Source: Branchiostoma floridae (Eukaryota > Chordata > Leptocardii > Amphioxiformes > Branchiostomatidae). From it: a stretch of 64,000 nt of DNA. Shown here piece by piece: positions 39,801 to 50,010 of this stretch (positions are counted from its first letter, which is position 1; every line of letters starts with the position of its first letter). The position numbers and the translations under genes are program-made. The notes under the pieces were generated by a model. The model saw only the letters and a list, made by a program, of their open reading frames with translations. It did no database searches and was not told where the DNA came from. The DNA lies in assembly GCF_000003815.2 (NCBI RefSeq), contig NC_049985.1, positions 3,740,157 through 3,804,156 of the forward strand, in the 5' to 3' direction.

Positions 39801-42618
39801 GCCTGAAGCTGCAAAAAATTTTAAACGAGGTGTAATTTTGGTCTCATCATCATCCGGTTTTATTATAATGATTTTTGTATGATCAATAGAATACAAAAAT
39901 GTGCTGCTAGGCATGACTGTGAAGTATTCTTACAGTGTATAGATTACAGGACACTTGAACATATATTTATGTGCAATGTAAGCTATATGCCTAACCTTGC
40001 TAGTGTCTTTATTGTTCTGGCGGCCATCATTTTTCTCTCACAAAGCATGCTGGTTGCCTTAAGGTCAGCCTGACTTTGCGCAAATCTGATGTCACTATTT
40101 AATTGACGTGTCACTTAACTTGAATCCCTAGCGAGGAGAGAGTATGGGCGGGAGAATATGTCAGACCCAGGAAAACAAACTAGTTTGACGTTCTGGCGAA
40201 GAAACTTAAGTGGATGTCTCACATCGAACTGTAGTTTGGCCACCATTCTCTCCAGATCATCAATGTTGAGTTCCTGTGGTTGAGAAAGTGATGAAAAATG
40301 TAACCATGACGGACGTTAAGCACTGATTTACACGTACTGTATCACGCTTCGGAATTCTAGTCTTAAAATGGCAATACTTTTATGAATTTTATAAATTTTT
40401 TTTTTGCTAAATATTAAATTTAGTAAAGACCTGTGGCCGGACTAATTCACTGGCTCATTGGCTCATTCGCTTACTGGTTCACTCACTCACACGCTCGACT
40501 CTTCCATGCATACATATTAAGCCACACGTCATTTTCTATAAATTAAGCACTTTTTCGAACCTTCTCTCTGAATAATGGGACAAAACGGCATTGACTCTAC
40601 CAGAAGTTTACGTCTTACACGCTTTTCTGATTTTTTTGTCTCGTACCAGAAAAAGTTTCCGCCTCTCCAGGTCCCCACATCTTGACCTGGACTCGTCCAG
40701 CTCAGCCTGCAGTTTCATCATCTTCCGCCAGAGGACGATCTTTCCTGGAAACTCATCAGTGTGTAACCTGAGTTGACATAAAGGATCAGTGTCTATACAG
40801 GGTGTCTGTTGTTATAGTGGCAATATTCATATGCCAGTAAGAATAGATGCATCTTTTTAATGTACAGAGACAAAACACTTACATTTAACAGCAGATATAT
40901 TTCACACTCGTAATAGACTTTGCTAGGTATGAATTATGAGTGAAGCTATTTCTTAAATAACGATACTCGCTTTTAACCATAAAAATGGCGGACATATGAT
41001 TGCGTCCCAATCACGTGACTGCAAGCATCGTTAAGTCTTTAAGTTATTATAATATAAAAACTTTTCTGTAAGACATCAGACGGTCTCGGTAAATGTGACT
41101 TGGCAGCAGTTAGGCACAAAACGAGGGACAAAAATGTCCCCTTTGGCCGATCGAGGAATTAAAAAAGATTCAACCTACGTCGCCATTTTCCCTTTTCGAC
41201 GGTCTCGTTCCCAGGTCACTTCAGCTAGTTCCAAGCGGAGCTCGACATTCTGATTGGCCAGGCGACTGCAGCTGTGCCATACGTCATTCACGTGACACAT
41301 CAAATCATCCACAGATCTGTTTAAGTAGAATAAAAGGATAGTAATTAGTACAAGTAAATCGATAATGCACTAATTTTGTATATTTAATGTTATAACCCTA
41401 TTTTCTATTCAACCTTCTCCATCCAGCCTAAACCTATAACATACAAAATGTGTTACCAAATAGCTACCTTAGCGGGATGGATATTCCATGGTACAAATAA
41501 AATAAAAGTAGCTTTAAAACCTTCCTGACTACTAGAAAGACTAGTAGTTTCTCATTTATTCTAACTGCATAAGTTGGCCACGGTTGTCAGAGTTGCATAC
41601 ACGGGGCTGATATCAAAATTTCCCAGCAAGCTAGATACAAAATTTCCATATCCTTAATACTAAGTCATTGAAATTAATTGAGATGAACTAAGAGATGATT
41701 GAACTAAATTTAGTTCGGGAGCAATCAACAAAGCCAGGGGAGCGATCGAGTGGAAAGCTAACTAGGATGGTATCAAAGTCACTTAACCAACCCCACTCAC
41801 TCTTTCGTTCGTAGTTAATCCTTATGAAATTTGTTGAATCATACAGAAAACAAAGAAGCACAATATTTTGGAAATGTTAAATGGATGGCGAATAATATTC
41901 CATCCAATCTTTTACAGTAAGATTTTGACCATTTACTTTCCGGTCTCCACAAAACGAGCAATGACCACACGATACGTGTCCTTTTGTGGTGCCCCATATA
42001 GTCCATGTATTCAAAAACATACCTGATACAACAATAAAACCTTGCAGGATCCTCCAAAAGGCAGAAAGGCAATCAACTGTATACCAGTACATCATTAAAA
42101 CGTGAGCTGAATTGAAGACCGTCAACGTAGAAAAACAACGACAAATGTTGTGTTTTAAAAGTAAAATTCCGTCGTTCACGACTTTCTCTCAAATCGATTC
42201 TCCTTTGTTATGAAACAATGGCGACGTGTGCAACAGATGTTTCCTGTAGATAACGACCTTTCCGTAGATCAATGAACACATCCCTTCATTGTAAAACATC
42301 CATGCGAGACATTATCGTCCATTTAAGTCAAATCTATAGGCTATTTGATATGCCTGAATGTTGGGAAGGTTACAAAGTATTTTAAAGTATTTCAGTTCGT
42401 CTCTCGTGAGTTAACGCTCCATATGATTGGCGGGATGGTATAACTTTAAGAGTTATATATGCACATACATAAAGTTTTGTGCACACAATTTACAAAAGAA
42501 TGGGGGAGGAACAAGTTAACATTTGCTTGTAAAGTCGCCATGTTGGATTTTCTCACCTGATGTGCCTCGGAACCTCGTCCCCAGGTATATCCGTGTCCGT
42601 GACCTCTGGTGACCCCAT
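18857..42618 (-). CDS. Irag: IRAG/LRMP (MRVI1) family tail-anchored coiled-coil protein, complete 26-exon gene
   Basis: Exons in transcript order: 42557-42618, 41179-41316, 40647-40767, 40223-40273, 39702-39808, 37573-37607, 33567-35259, 32871-32985, 32434-32561, 31894-32026, 31190-31355, 30177-30325, 29566-29766, 28588-28680, 28104-28190, 27395-27541, 25848-25985, 25111-25242, 24077-24174, 23276-23340, 22791-22864, 22399-22473, 21672-21790, 20213-20365, 19616-19747, 18857-19037. Phases match throughout; 4593 nt, 1530 aa. Seen: ATG within GGCCACACCATGG; N-terminal coiled coil (about 21-165); seven TQT/VQT motifs (210-318); basic Ser-rich region with RRGS, KKAS and RKIS (about 785-850); four GGYxDFP repeats (995-1048); the family core [17 protein letters not shown] with EKR and [15 protein letters not shown] (about 1136-1265); RVRRASVAF and GMRRRASVA (about 1287-1336); and a C-terminal membrane helix before [14 protein letters not shown]. 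Family role: ER/nuclear-envelope tail-anchored regulator of IP3 receptors and PKG substrate (IRAG). It is much longer than the human members I recall. Family call about 0.8; orthology to IRAG1 or IRAG2 is open. Confidence 0.85.
20434..20535 (-). repeat. Decayed duplicate of an acceptor-side exon half (exon 24)
   Basis: Copies about 100 bp of 20267-20373, including the acceptor word CTATAGTTCTGC read on the minus strand. The copy has an in-frame stop, so it is not a usable exon. Confidence 0.75.
20563..20842. mobile_element. 280-bp fold-back element, full copy
   Basis: Arms of about 95 bp: ATAGGATATATGAGAATTCT ... ACAACCAGGTT ... ACGTTTCGGTGTCT ... CTTCTGACTGGAGTTCT on the left are matched by their complement on the right, ending GAATTCTCCTATATCCTATG. 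The centre carries CGCCGCCTACATCGGC. Other copies are at 13060-13205 and 53770-54330. Confidence 0.85.
20954..21477. mobile_element. Non-autonomous DNA transposon with G/C-run ends
   Basis: Terminal inverted repeat CATGGCCGTAGCCAGG (left) against CCTGGCTACGGGCATG (right), with runs of 8-10 G or C just inside. Inside, CTGGACCCTCTGAAACGCTATTTCCTGCA-type words occur twice (about 21080 and 21255). No transposase. Intron of the IRAG-like gene. Confidence 0.75.
21945..22180. repeat. Two tandem units of about 117 bp
   Basis: CAGAATACCCAGCT...TCAACCAGTTCGTTGTT...GTAAATAGGA and CACTGAAGTAAGATGCTACTACAT recur with about 117-bp spacing. Intronic, noncoding. Confidence 0.8.
24479..24660. mobile_element. 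MITE with inverted repeats of about 80 bp
   Basis: CCAAATAGCAGATACTCAAG ... TTTTGGAAACGGTCAGAC ... GGTAGC is mirrored by GCTACC ... GTCTGACCGTTTCCAAAA ... GAGTAACTGCTATTTGG. The inner loop has its own TCAGTGAC/GTCACTGA arms. Fragments of the family lie at 9893-9961, 55610-55670 and 58235-58280. Confidence 0.85.
24720..25190 (-). repeat. Exon-border minisatellite (donor side of exon 18), 82/71-bp dimers
   Basis: GTTGGACGGA recurs at 24725, 24808, 24878, 24960, 25031 and 25113, giving spacings 83, 70, 82, 71 and 82, i.e. a 153-bp dimer. On the minus strand every unit encodes the exon end ([13 protein letters not shown]) and carries a donor: CAACAG|GTAAGTC in five copies, GTCAGA in the outermost. 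The true exon is 25111-25242. Because 153 is a multiple of three, one minus-strand frame stays open through the whole array. Whether outer donors are ever used cannot be read from the sequence. Confidence 0.9.
25924..26661 (-). repeat. Exon-border minisatellite (acceptor side of exon 17), 111-bp units
   Basis: The acceptor half of exon 25848-25985 is repeated upstream in transcript terms. Units start at about 25924 (the exon itself), 26035, 26146, 26283, 26484 and 26597; the normal period is 111 bp (37 codons), with one expanded and one gapped unit. Each copy keeps the coding word for [20 protein letters not shown] or a close variant and an AG dinucleotide at the splice position (CTGCAG, CTGTAG or TTTAG). 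Confidence 0.9.
26707..26904. mobile_element. 198-bp MITE
   Basis: Left arm CTCCGCGGATTGGTGGTCTA ... GTCAGTAGGACG ... GGTCGGCCAGAG is matched by the complement at the right end (CTGGCCAGTCGATTCCCCTC ... AGACCACCAATCCTCGGA). Arms are about 85 bp with mismatches. It directly follows the 111-bp minisatellite. Confidence 0.75.
27600..27725 (-). repeat. TG run joined to a dispersed-repeat fragment
   Basis: A (TG)n run followed by GAACAAGATAACTCATGAAC and GGTGTGTTGGTAAGGTGTGA. In reverse complement this matches the end of the element at 44638-45680 (CACCAAGTATCAAACCAATC ... TTCTTGAGTTATCTTGTTTAC). Confidence 0.7.
28790..29190. repeat. Direct repeat of about 125 bp, two copies
   Basis: CCAGAAATCTCGGTAAGCA ... 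ATCTCTTCTCGA.TGTCTGCAAACGTT ... CGGGGCAACCAGAAA occurs near 28808-28915 and again near 29082-29190. Intronic, noncoding. Confidence 0.75.
30363..30703. mobile_element. hAT-like MITE, copy 1
   Basis: CAGGGCTCGAAATACT at the left is matched by AGTATTTCGAGCCCTG at the right; 341 bp. The internal sequence is rich in CTGCA/TGCAGGT words. A second copy is at 54408-54745. The CAGGG termini suggest hAT, but I do not see a clean 8-bp target duplication. Confidence 0.8.
30903..30996. repeat. Small inverted repeat (arms of about 28 bp)
   Basis: GATGACATAAGACAGTGTCA + AAAGCCAG at 30903-30930 is mirrored by CTGGCTTTTGATACACTGTC + TTATGTCATC ending at 30996, with one or two mismatches. Confidence 0.8.
31606..31868 (+). 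repeat. Dispersed repeat family (GGATGACATCC type), copy 1
   Basis: GGCCACGCTGTCTTAATTTT and ATGGATGACATCCTCTGGAG, then CCCAGGCTTGATTTGTCTTA. The same order of words occurs at 38529-38710; inverted or shorter relatives lie at 39040-39105 and 62066-62100. Confidence 0.75.
32070..32200 (-). mobile_element. SINE, 5'-truncated copy
   Basis: ACGAGGACAATGTGGCACTG and GTACAGACAAAAGGTAAA ... TTACCTCCC ... CCGAAGTCAG match the 3' body of the SINE at 59971-60243, reversed. Confidence 0.75.
32960..33200 (-). repeat. Exon-border duplication (acceptor side of exon 8)
   Basis: The true exon start and its upstream intron (CTCTCAGGGAACAACTCCCT ... GAGATCAGATGATAAGAG) are copied at 33041-33115 and, more weakly, at 33161-33200. 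Copy 2 keeps an AG at the splice position. Confidence 0.7.
35753..36346 (-). other. Unassigned 197-codon open frame inside an intron
   Basis: It lies between exons 6 and 7 of the IRAG-like gene on the same strand. No domain is recognised. Exons 6 and 7 already join in phase, so this stretch is not needed for the gene. It is basic and Arg/Ser/Phe-rich without obvious repeats. It may be a chance frame, an unannotated alternative exon or an old element. Confidence 0.2.
37250..37575 (-). repeat. Tandem duplicate abutting the exon 6 donor
   Basis: About 37256-37405 is repeated at about 37408-37573: GCGATGCAC.TGTATATAGG, ACAACTATTCTGG.GTC, AGTAGTGGTATGACAGGTAT, CAGTTTAGGT.CGAC. The second unit ends exactly at the donor of the 35-bp exon 37573-37607. 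Confidence 0.8.
38529..38710 (+). repeat. Dispersed repeat family (GGATGACATCC type), copy 2
   Basis: GGCCACACTGACTTGATTTT, GTGGATGACATCCTCTGGAG, then CCCAGGCTTGGTTTGTCTTA, in the same order as at 31606-31868. An inverted partial copy lies at 39040-39105. Confidence 0.75.
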
Positions 42619-43354
42619 GGTGTGGCCTCGTTCCCTCCCTCACAGACCACGAAAATGTTCAACGCCTTTCAGGTAGACTCTTCAAGCCGCCGAAATGCTT
42701 CCAGCATAGCTCAACTCTATGTAACAAATATGACAAGGATGAATTGAAAATATAATAAACGAATCTATGAATTAAAAATTGAACAAAAGAAAAAAAACTG
42801 AATGACTGGATGATCATGAATGAATGATCCAATGAATGTAGGACTATGAATAAATGAATGCTTTTACTATTATGATAATTACTAATGCTATGCATGGTTT
42901 AAAATTAGAGGGGCGGGGATGGCCTTTTTTACATTATCTGAGCCCTAACAAAAACAAGTTCCCGTTTTAAATAATTTCATATATATATCAACCTTCAACA
43001 TCGAACTAAATTCAATCTCCACTCTTTATCCAGACGCCAATGGTATATTTCGAACTGTGATTCGCTAAGAAAAGAATGTAACAGTTGGGGACATTGACCT
43101 TCATGACGTCATATGAAGGTCAAGAGGACCTGGATATAACTCTGACGTCATGTACGGTCTATTTTTGAACATAATGCTAAGTCTATCTTCTAAACAGTTT
43201 TTTCTGTTTTTCTGTGTAATTTGTATTACCTGTACATACGTTAGCAATAAGTACGAACTGTTAGAATGAATAATCTATCTGTGTGTTAGCAGTCTTATTT
43301 CACTGTCTACAGAGGGCAAAGCACCGGAATGAATGAGCATGGGGTCCGACTTAC

Positions 43355-43470
43355 CTTCTTCTACCACTTCGTTACTCCATACTTTCAGCAAGGGGTCTGA
43401 ACTGTCAGAACTTGTCCTCTGTGATTTGTTACGTTTCTCTACGTATTTTGACGCACGTTCCTATTCTAGC
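43355..43470 (-). other. Possible 5' untranslated exon of the IRAG-like gene
   Basis: On the minus strand a strong donor (GAAGAAG|GTAAGTC) stands at 43355/43354, upstream of the ATG exon and in the right orientation. The 5' boundary and the matching acceptor near 42.65 kb are not certain. Confidence 0.35.
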
Positions 43471-44637
43471 GATGCCGCCTGAGGCTAGAAAATCGCCAGA
43501 TGTTGCTACGTGTCCTTTTTCCCTGCCCGGCGCTTTTTGGAGCAACCCAAACACACCACGCCGCCCAACACAATGGGTCCTACCGCCTGTTTGGACTAGA
43601 GAACGGCGCTAAAGGCCGCAGCCTTTACAACAAAGGACCCATAACCTTTCATCATAATGGAGCCTTCACTTGTGTACTCTGGTCGCGATGCAGGAAGCGA
43701 TGTGCATTTTCTGTGTTCCGAGATGAAATGTAGTAGGTCACCGGGAAACTATTACAGTAACTGATTTTTGATCTGAATTACATAAATATTATCTATGGAC
43801 TATCATATTCTTAAACATGTCATATGCCGTGAAATTTGTGACGAGCATTTTAGAGGTGGATAAGTTGTCCGAAGATCCTTGACAAAATTGCTATGAAATA
43901 GTTGTAATATTATCACATGTTGGGTGTTGATGTTGAAGTTAGTATTTGAAACAAATAAAGAAACATGTGCATGTGCAGCACAAGTAAACTTTTCAACATA
44001 TCATTTAACGTGGAAAAATATGTGATGCAATGTCAATAATTGGCGGTAGGTATTGGAAATATTACATACTCGGTGTTATATTACGTTTAATGGCATTGAA
44101 TGAAGTTCATCCTTGGGATTGAATGCCACTCGTGTAGTTTCAAGATAACATAAAGCAGCCCGCGAAGATGATGATGATGAAGAATGCATCCAGGTGTATC
44201 CCCCTCCTACAACCAAACATTGATTTTTGAAATGCCAAACTTCGTTTCAATGTCCCTTGTTTCTGGGTTAATCTGAAGTACAAACAAACGGCAGAGAATC
44301 TGTGAAAGACATGACTGACTTAGATGTTATCCCATAAACTGTTGCAATATTTTTGTCACGCTTATTAAGATATATTTAGAAATTAAGATAGAAATTGTAT
44401 CGTTCGAAAGCAAATTCTTATTAGGGGAAAATTGCTTATCATGTACATATGTTGGATTTTAATTGATGTTCACAGTCTTTAGTTCACAACTAGAAAATGC
44501 ACTGAAAATGCCTTCGGCTACACAGGATAAACCACGTGATGGTACCGTCCAGAAAAAGGGTACGTATACTTCCCAAAATACATTCAAAATATACCATTTG
44601 CCATAAAGTATTAATAACTAGAGTTCGGCGACCTCAT

Positions 44638-45680
44638 ACCTCCATGAAAATTTAGAGCTTTTGTAAATTTCATGCAAATGACTAAGACATTAACATAATT
44701 TATGCATGGTGCTGTTCATCATTGACAAACGTACACATGTCACAATTGTAAAATTCCCATTATTAATCATAAAGCGGTTTTGCAATTTTTACATAAATTA
44801 TGCAAATAAGTTCATCATTACTATATTTAGTATCTGCTTATATTCCACCTATCATAATTAACATGTGTTACATTTATTGAAGTCCAGTTATTGAAAACAA
44901 TGGAATTATACAATTTCCTCATTAATTATGCAAAGTAAGTCCTCATTTGCATAACATGTATATCATTATGAACATCTTTGCCTAAGGTACCCGAATGCCT
45001 AATATGATGCCAATCCGTCAATCCTTTCTGCAGTTATCCTCTTTGGAATGTTTTGACAAAAACGCCCCTGCAGTTCCTAAATTAAATGTTAGGGGGCTGA
45101 AATTTGCTCCACGTTGTCATGATACTGAAAGCTATCTACCACCCAAATTTCAAGACCATATCACGTCCAAGACAAGAGATACATAGAAAAAACTGCTATG
45201 ATTGAATGTTGTCATTAATTATGCAAATTTGCTCCTATTTTGCATAATTAGTATTTCATCTTGTACAACATTGTCCAAGGTACCTACATACCAAAAATCA
45301 TGAAAATCCGTTGTTCCCTTCTTGAGTTATCCTCGTCAGAAGTTTTTGACAAAAATGCCCCTGCTATCCCAAAACTAGACGCTAGGGGGCCCAAACTTAT
45401 GTCACTTCTTCCTGAGCACAAGAGCTATCTAATACTCAAAAATCGTGACCATAGCATGTTCAGAACACCAAGATAGCAAAACCGGAAGTTGCGCTGCAGT
45501 ACCAAGGGGAGCCGCTAGGGGGCCCAAAATCTAATCATTTCCAGCTTTCATCACACCCTACCAACACACCAAGTATCAAACCAATCCACCCAGCCGTTCT
45601 TGAGTTATCTTGTTTACACACAGACAGACACACAGACAAACGCGGGGTAAAATATAACCTCCATGACATTTCATGGAGGT
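44638..45680. mobile_element. 1043-bp element with ACCTCCATGAAA inverted ends
   Basis: ACCTCCATGAAA at 44638 is matched by TTTCATGGAGGT ending at 45680. Flanks TCAT|ACCTCC and GGAGGTAA|TCAT allow a 4-bp target duplication. Inside, two diverged sub-blocks (about 44990-45185 and 45275-45475) share AAAATGCCCCTGC, GCTAGGGGGC and GAGTTATCCTC words. No ORF. Relatives of its right end are at 27600-27725 and 57775-57975. Confidence 0.65.
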
Positions 45681-46457
45681 AATCATACGAAGATTCGCAA
45701 ATGGGTCGAGCAGCGCCTAAAATCCTCTTTTGTTCGTTACCATTCAAACTCTCCGTAAAGATCATTGATTGGTTGTTATGAAAACGTGCTTAATCTATCC
45801 GCTAGTGTTTACTTCACAGCTGGCGCAGGGGTCACTCGTTCCCAGGGCGTCAAAAGCGACGGCTTCTATCATAGAGTTAAGCAGGACTTCTATAATAACG
45901 AGCGATCGAGATGATGTTACGGTGACGCTGTGGTAGGCAAAAAGCAGGCGTTTGGCAAAAAGATTGATTTACATATTAACCAGTATTTCATCTGATAATT
46001 TGAACATCAATTTTTAACCTACTAAGGTTCTGTTAGGCACCAGTCGTCGAATGCCCCGAATATAAACAGCGACCGCTTGTATGGGGGCAATCTGAGATAA
46101 ATCTATGCCGACTGTCAATAGAAATTAGTGTTCAATTGATATAGGGCAGTGGTTCGTCTTTTTGACGCGTTTTTTTTCTTTTGTGTGTGTGTGTGACTTT
46201 CTTTTAATTGCAACAGGTACAATACAATGTTTTTTATTAGGGAAACATGTCATCTATACAAGCGAAAATGCTGATTTTTAAGTGTTATGAACTTTAAAGT
46301 GAAAAACTCTATGTTCCACTATGTTCATGTAAGCGAGAAGCGATATGAGTCGTCACACATTTTTAACTTAAAACATAAACTTTATGATTGATCTCAAAAG
46401 CATGATATATTTTTGCACAGCGTGTGTATGTCTGAGACGACCCCGTAACTCACTCGG

Positions 46458-46555
46458 TATAAATACGTGACGAATAAATGCTGACGTTCCGTATCCGCAA
46501 GATCACGTGACGTCAGCAATTGTCTGATCAGGTGTTTGTAACTCTCGCGAGTTTA
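46458..46555. promoter_or_regulatory. Promoter-like island: TATAAATA, CACGTGACGTCA, CTCGCGAG
   Basis: TATAAATA at 46458-46465, a joined E-box/CRE CACGTGACGTCA at 46504-46515 and CTCGCGAG at 46544-46551. The cluster is dense in an otherwise AT-rich intergenic stretch. No adjoining exon was recognised, so the function is unproven. Confidence 0.3.
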
Positions 46556-49500
46556 CGTTCTGGAGTGATTGGTCATCAGTATTGATCCTGAAGAAGGTGA
46601 CAGTGGTTGTTGAAAATTTGATCCGTGTTTATTTATTGTTAAATATTGTGTTGGAAGAAAGTTCAACATTGTACTTGGTGAGGAATAGAAAAGAACGGCC
46701 CGACAATTGATATAACATCTCAATTTATTCATCTGATGAAACTGTTTGATGTCTGAAAACCCAGACAGAGAGACGTATAAGAAAACGGTATGTCTGCTCT
46801 GAAATATCATACAGTCTATATCTGTATCTATATCTTATGTACAGCAAGATTTAACCATATGTCAAAACATATTTCTGAAGGTCTGATCAACATATGTTTG
46901 AATCAGCTTCTTTTAAAGAGCAAATAAATTGAAACTATGACGCTGTTGACGTGAACAACACGAGTGATGACGTAGTGATGACGTATTTCCTGTACCAGCC
47001 AGTAGATGAAATGATTCTAGAGCCTACCATTTAGGCTTGGGGGACTTTTAATTATTACTTTTCAATTCTATATCTACATCTCAATATACATGTTGATACG
47101 TTAGAGGAAATTTCAAAACATTTGCAACGTACTGTTATCTTTCTGCCATAAGTAACACTGCCAAAGATTGCGAATAATACTATACACAATTTGACAAGTA
47201 AAACTTGTATTTACTTAAAATATTAATAGCCTCAGCTTAGAACTTTGTTACAATCAACAATGGGGAATAGTCAACGCTTACTTGTGTGATACTGTAAGCC
47301 ATAACATGATTTCAAAACTTGAAATGTCTATAAATTGATCTGTAGATAATTCATTATGTAGTAACTCCGAATATTCTCAGAGTGCAGCAGCAACTGGTTA
47401 AATCAAACACATCAGATGTGACAAATGTACCTTATCTGAAATAAATAAATTGAATTACATGAGCCCATTTAGGCAACGGTGGCTTGATAAAAGATAAATA
47501 CATTTGCAATAAACCAAATAGAATTGCTCATATGCATGTTCTAACAATATAAAGCTGCAGCAACCAATCTGCTGACAAAGGGCTATTTCAAGAGCAACAA
47601 TTACAGCCGTTGGAGCTAAAGCAAAAATGACAGCCATGATTGTATTAGTTGTTGTTTTAGTGTAGATTGCAGTTAGCGGTAGACCTTAACACATATCTAA
47701 GATTGCAACGAATACTTTTAGCCGTATTTGTTAGTCGTATGACCGAGCGAGACGACATTTAAGCTAATGTAAAGAACGTTTAACGCTACATATCGATAAT
47801 AAACAAGGGTTCAGGCTACAATATGACTCAGTCCTACTAGTTCTTAACACACTCGTTCATCCTCATAGGTAGCCAGACAAAATCAATAAAATGATCTAAA
47901 TTTTTGTGTTGGAAATTACAGTTCAACTATTTCAAGAATGACTTCTACCAACACAGATGAACTTTCAAGTTAAAATGATCTCTAGTCTCCATAAATTCAC
48001 AACTCGATATTGATCCCCATTCAATATGTATCCCCATCCATTGTAACAAATTCTTCACTTTTCCAAGCATGATTAGGATTAAACATGTAGAATTACATGA
48101 TTGTATGCTGTTACACACGACTAGAAGTTGCTTGGTAAGAAACTGTCAGAAGGCATCCGACATCTTTCTTCAGCTCTGAATGGATCAACACGTGACCCGG
48201 GGTTTAACAGTCACAGGTCACAAAAAAGGTTTAAATGGGATTTTAGCCCGTATATATTCATGATCAAGTCCGTATACCGGGTCCGTCGCATGAAAGTTTT
48301 AGCCTCTTCCCGGCTCCACAATTGCTGGAAAAAATAATAGAAATTGAACAAAGTTTAATCAGATAACATGCCGGCGGAGTAAGCTGGTCACAAACGATAC
48401 TCATTGGATAGCTAACTCCTCTGGCGTGTTATGTGTGTATATATCTTCAATTTCCACTATTTTTCCAGCGACCTGTGTTTTCCATTTTTCCTGATAGAGG
48501 CTAGAAATTCCATACGCACCTCATACGGGCGTGAATAAATACGCATGTGTGAATGGTAGGAAAACAATCAAAGTAGATGACAATGCGAATGTGTAAGTAA
48601 TCGTTGTTTTCATGTACACAGTGTACATGCAGTGTGTGCTTTGAGTGCGTGTGTGCGATGATAAATTGTTAGCATGTATTTATAAGACTAGTGTTGTGCT
48701 TTTGTTTGTGTATTTCCAACATTACTTGATGAGTTTGCCACAGTTAAGCGAAAAGGTTTTTTGTTTGCGTAGGTGACATTAGTGCTTTCTGCAGTGAATT
48801 CATGGTTCTTGCCAACCTGTAAGCAAGCAAGGATATAACACTGGCCAATTTACTGCTAGATATTACACACTAGGATTGAATAATCTCTGAACACATTGCC
48901 ATTGAGCGTTTTAGTTACTTTGTTATCTATCAAGAAAGCAAGCAAATCCTGGCCGCCATGTTCGTGTCCTTGATTTGCATTTTAATGGATCGTAGCTCAA
49001 GCTTACTAAACCTTTTCCATTATATTGGCAAGTTCTTTTTCAGATAACAGGCTCCAGTTTAAGTCCGGAAGTCCGAATTTATTCTTGGAAACATTAATAA
49101 CAAGGTAAACCAACTGAATTTGAGGAGAAAATAAGTATTAAGATGTATGGAGAGGTATAGATAAGTGTTTTACAAGTAGATGTACCTTTAGAATTCTACC
49201 ATGGGCCAGAACTATGGAGAATTCTGAGAACCTTAGCCTGAAGACATCGAATTACACATTCATAACCCTTTCATATGCAGTGCTGTATCAACCTTGCAAA
49301 TAGCAATTCGTTTGGAATAAAACTGGAGCCTGTCTGATGTCTTTTCTGGGAGAAATACTTACGAGATTTTATTAAATTTAGGTATTTGGGAGAAATAGAA
49401 GATATTCAGATGTCCAGAAAGCTTGAGCCACGATTCACTGAAATACAAACGGCTGTGCCGCCTCCATGTTGATGCCCTCGTGATGTCACAGAAAAACGCT

Positions 49501-49845
49501 CTAAAACTACTCAAGACTAATGATGATATAGAGTGCTCTTTTTATCACATGAGAAAGTTCAACGTTAGATGTGCGCTTTCCAGAAGAACCTTCTACTTTG
49601 AAAAGAAGTGACCATTGTTATGTTGTTTTCTCCGCAGTAAACGCGTCGCAGCACAGTTACGTTTATATATTAGCAGCTTGTGGTACAAATTTCACTATTT
49701 ACAGTAAGAAAGCAACACGCACTTTGCACAGACTCGTGAAAGGCACTACAGTTGGCTGGTCAAAGGTCAACTTGGCAGGTCAAGGGTCAAACTATCCTAA
49801 TCCCATCATGCTCTAAAATAAACTCCAATTTGGAGGCGGAATTGA

Positions 49846-50010
49846 TGATGTCATCAAGTCACGCAGATGACGCCACTGTCCGTCATCAACATTCTCATGA
49901 CTGTCATCACAACACATTCTGATGACGTCATCCGCACGTTGCCACAACGACAACAGGTTTCGCTGTCGTCATCCCCAAGTTCCGAGTTGTACGACATCGT
50001 CATATGATGT
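49846..50010. repeat. Cluster of GATGACGTCATC-like palindromes
   Basis: GATGATGTCATC, GATGACGCCACT, CATGACTGTCATC, GATGACGTCATC and CATATGATGTTATC within 165 bp. They match ATF/CREB-type half sites; a simple degenerate repeat would also explain them. Confidence 0.45.
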
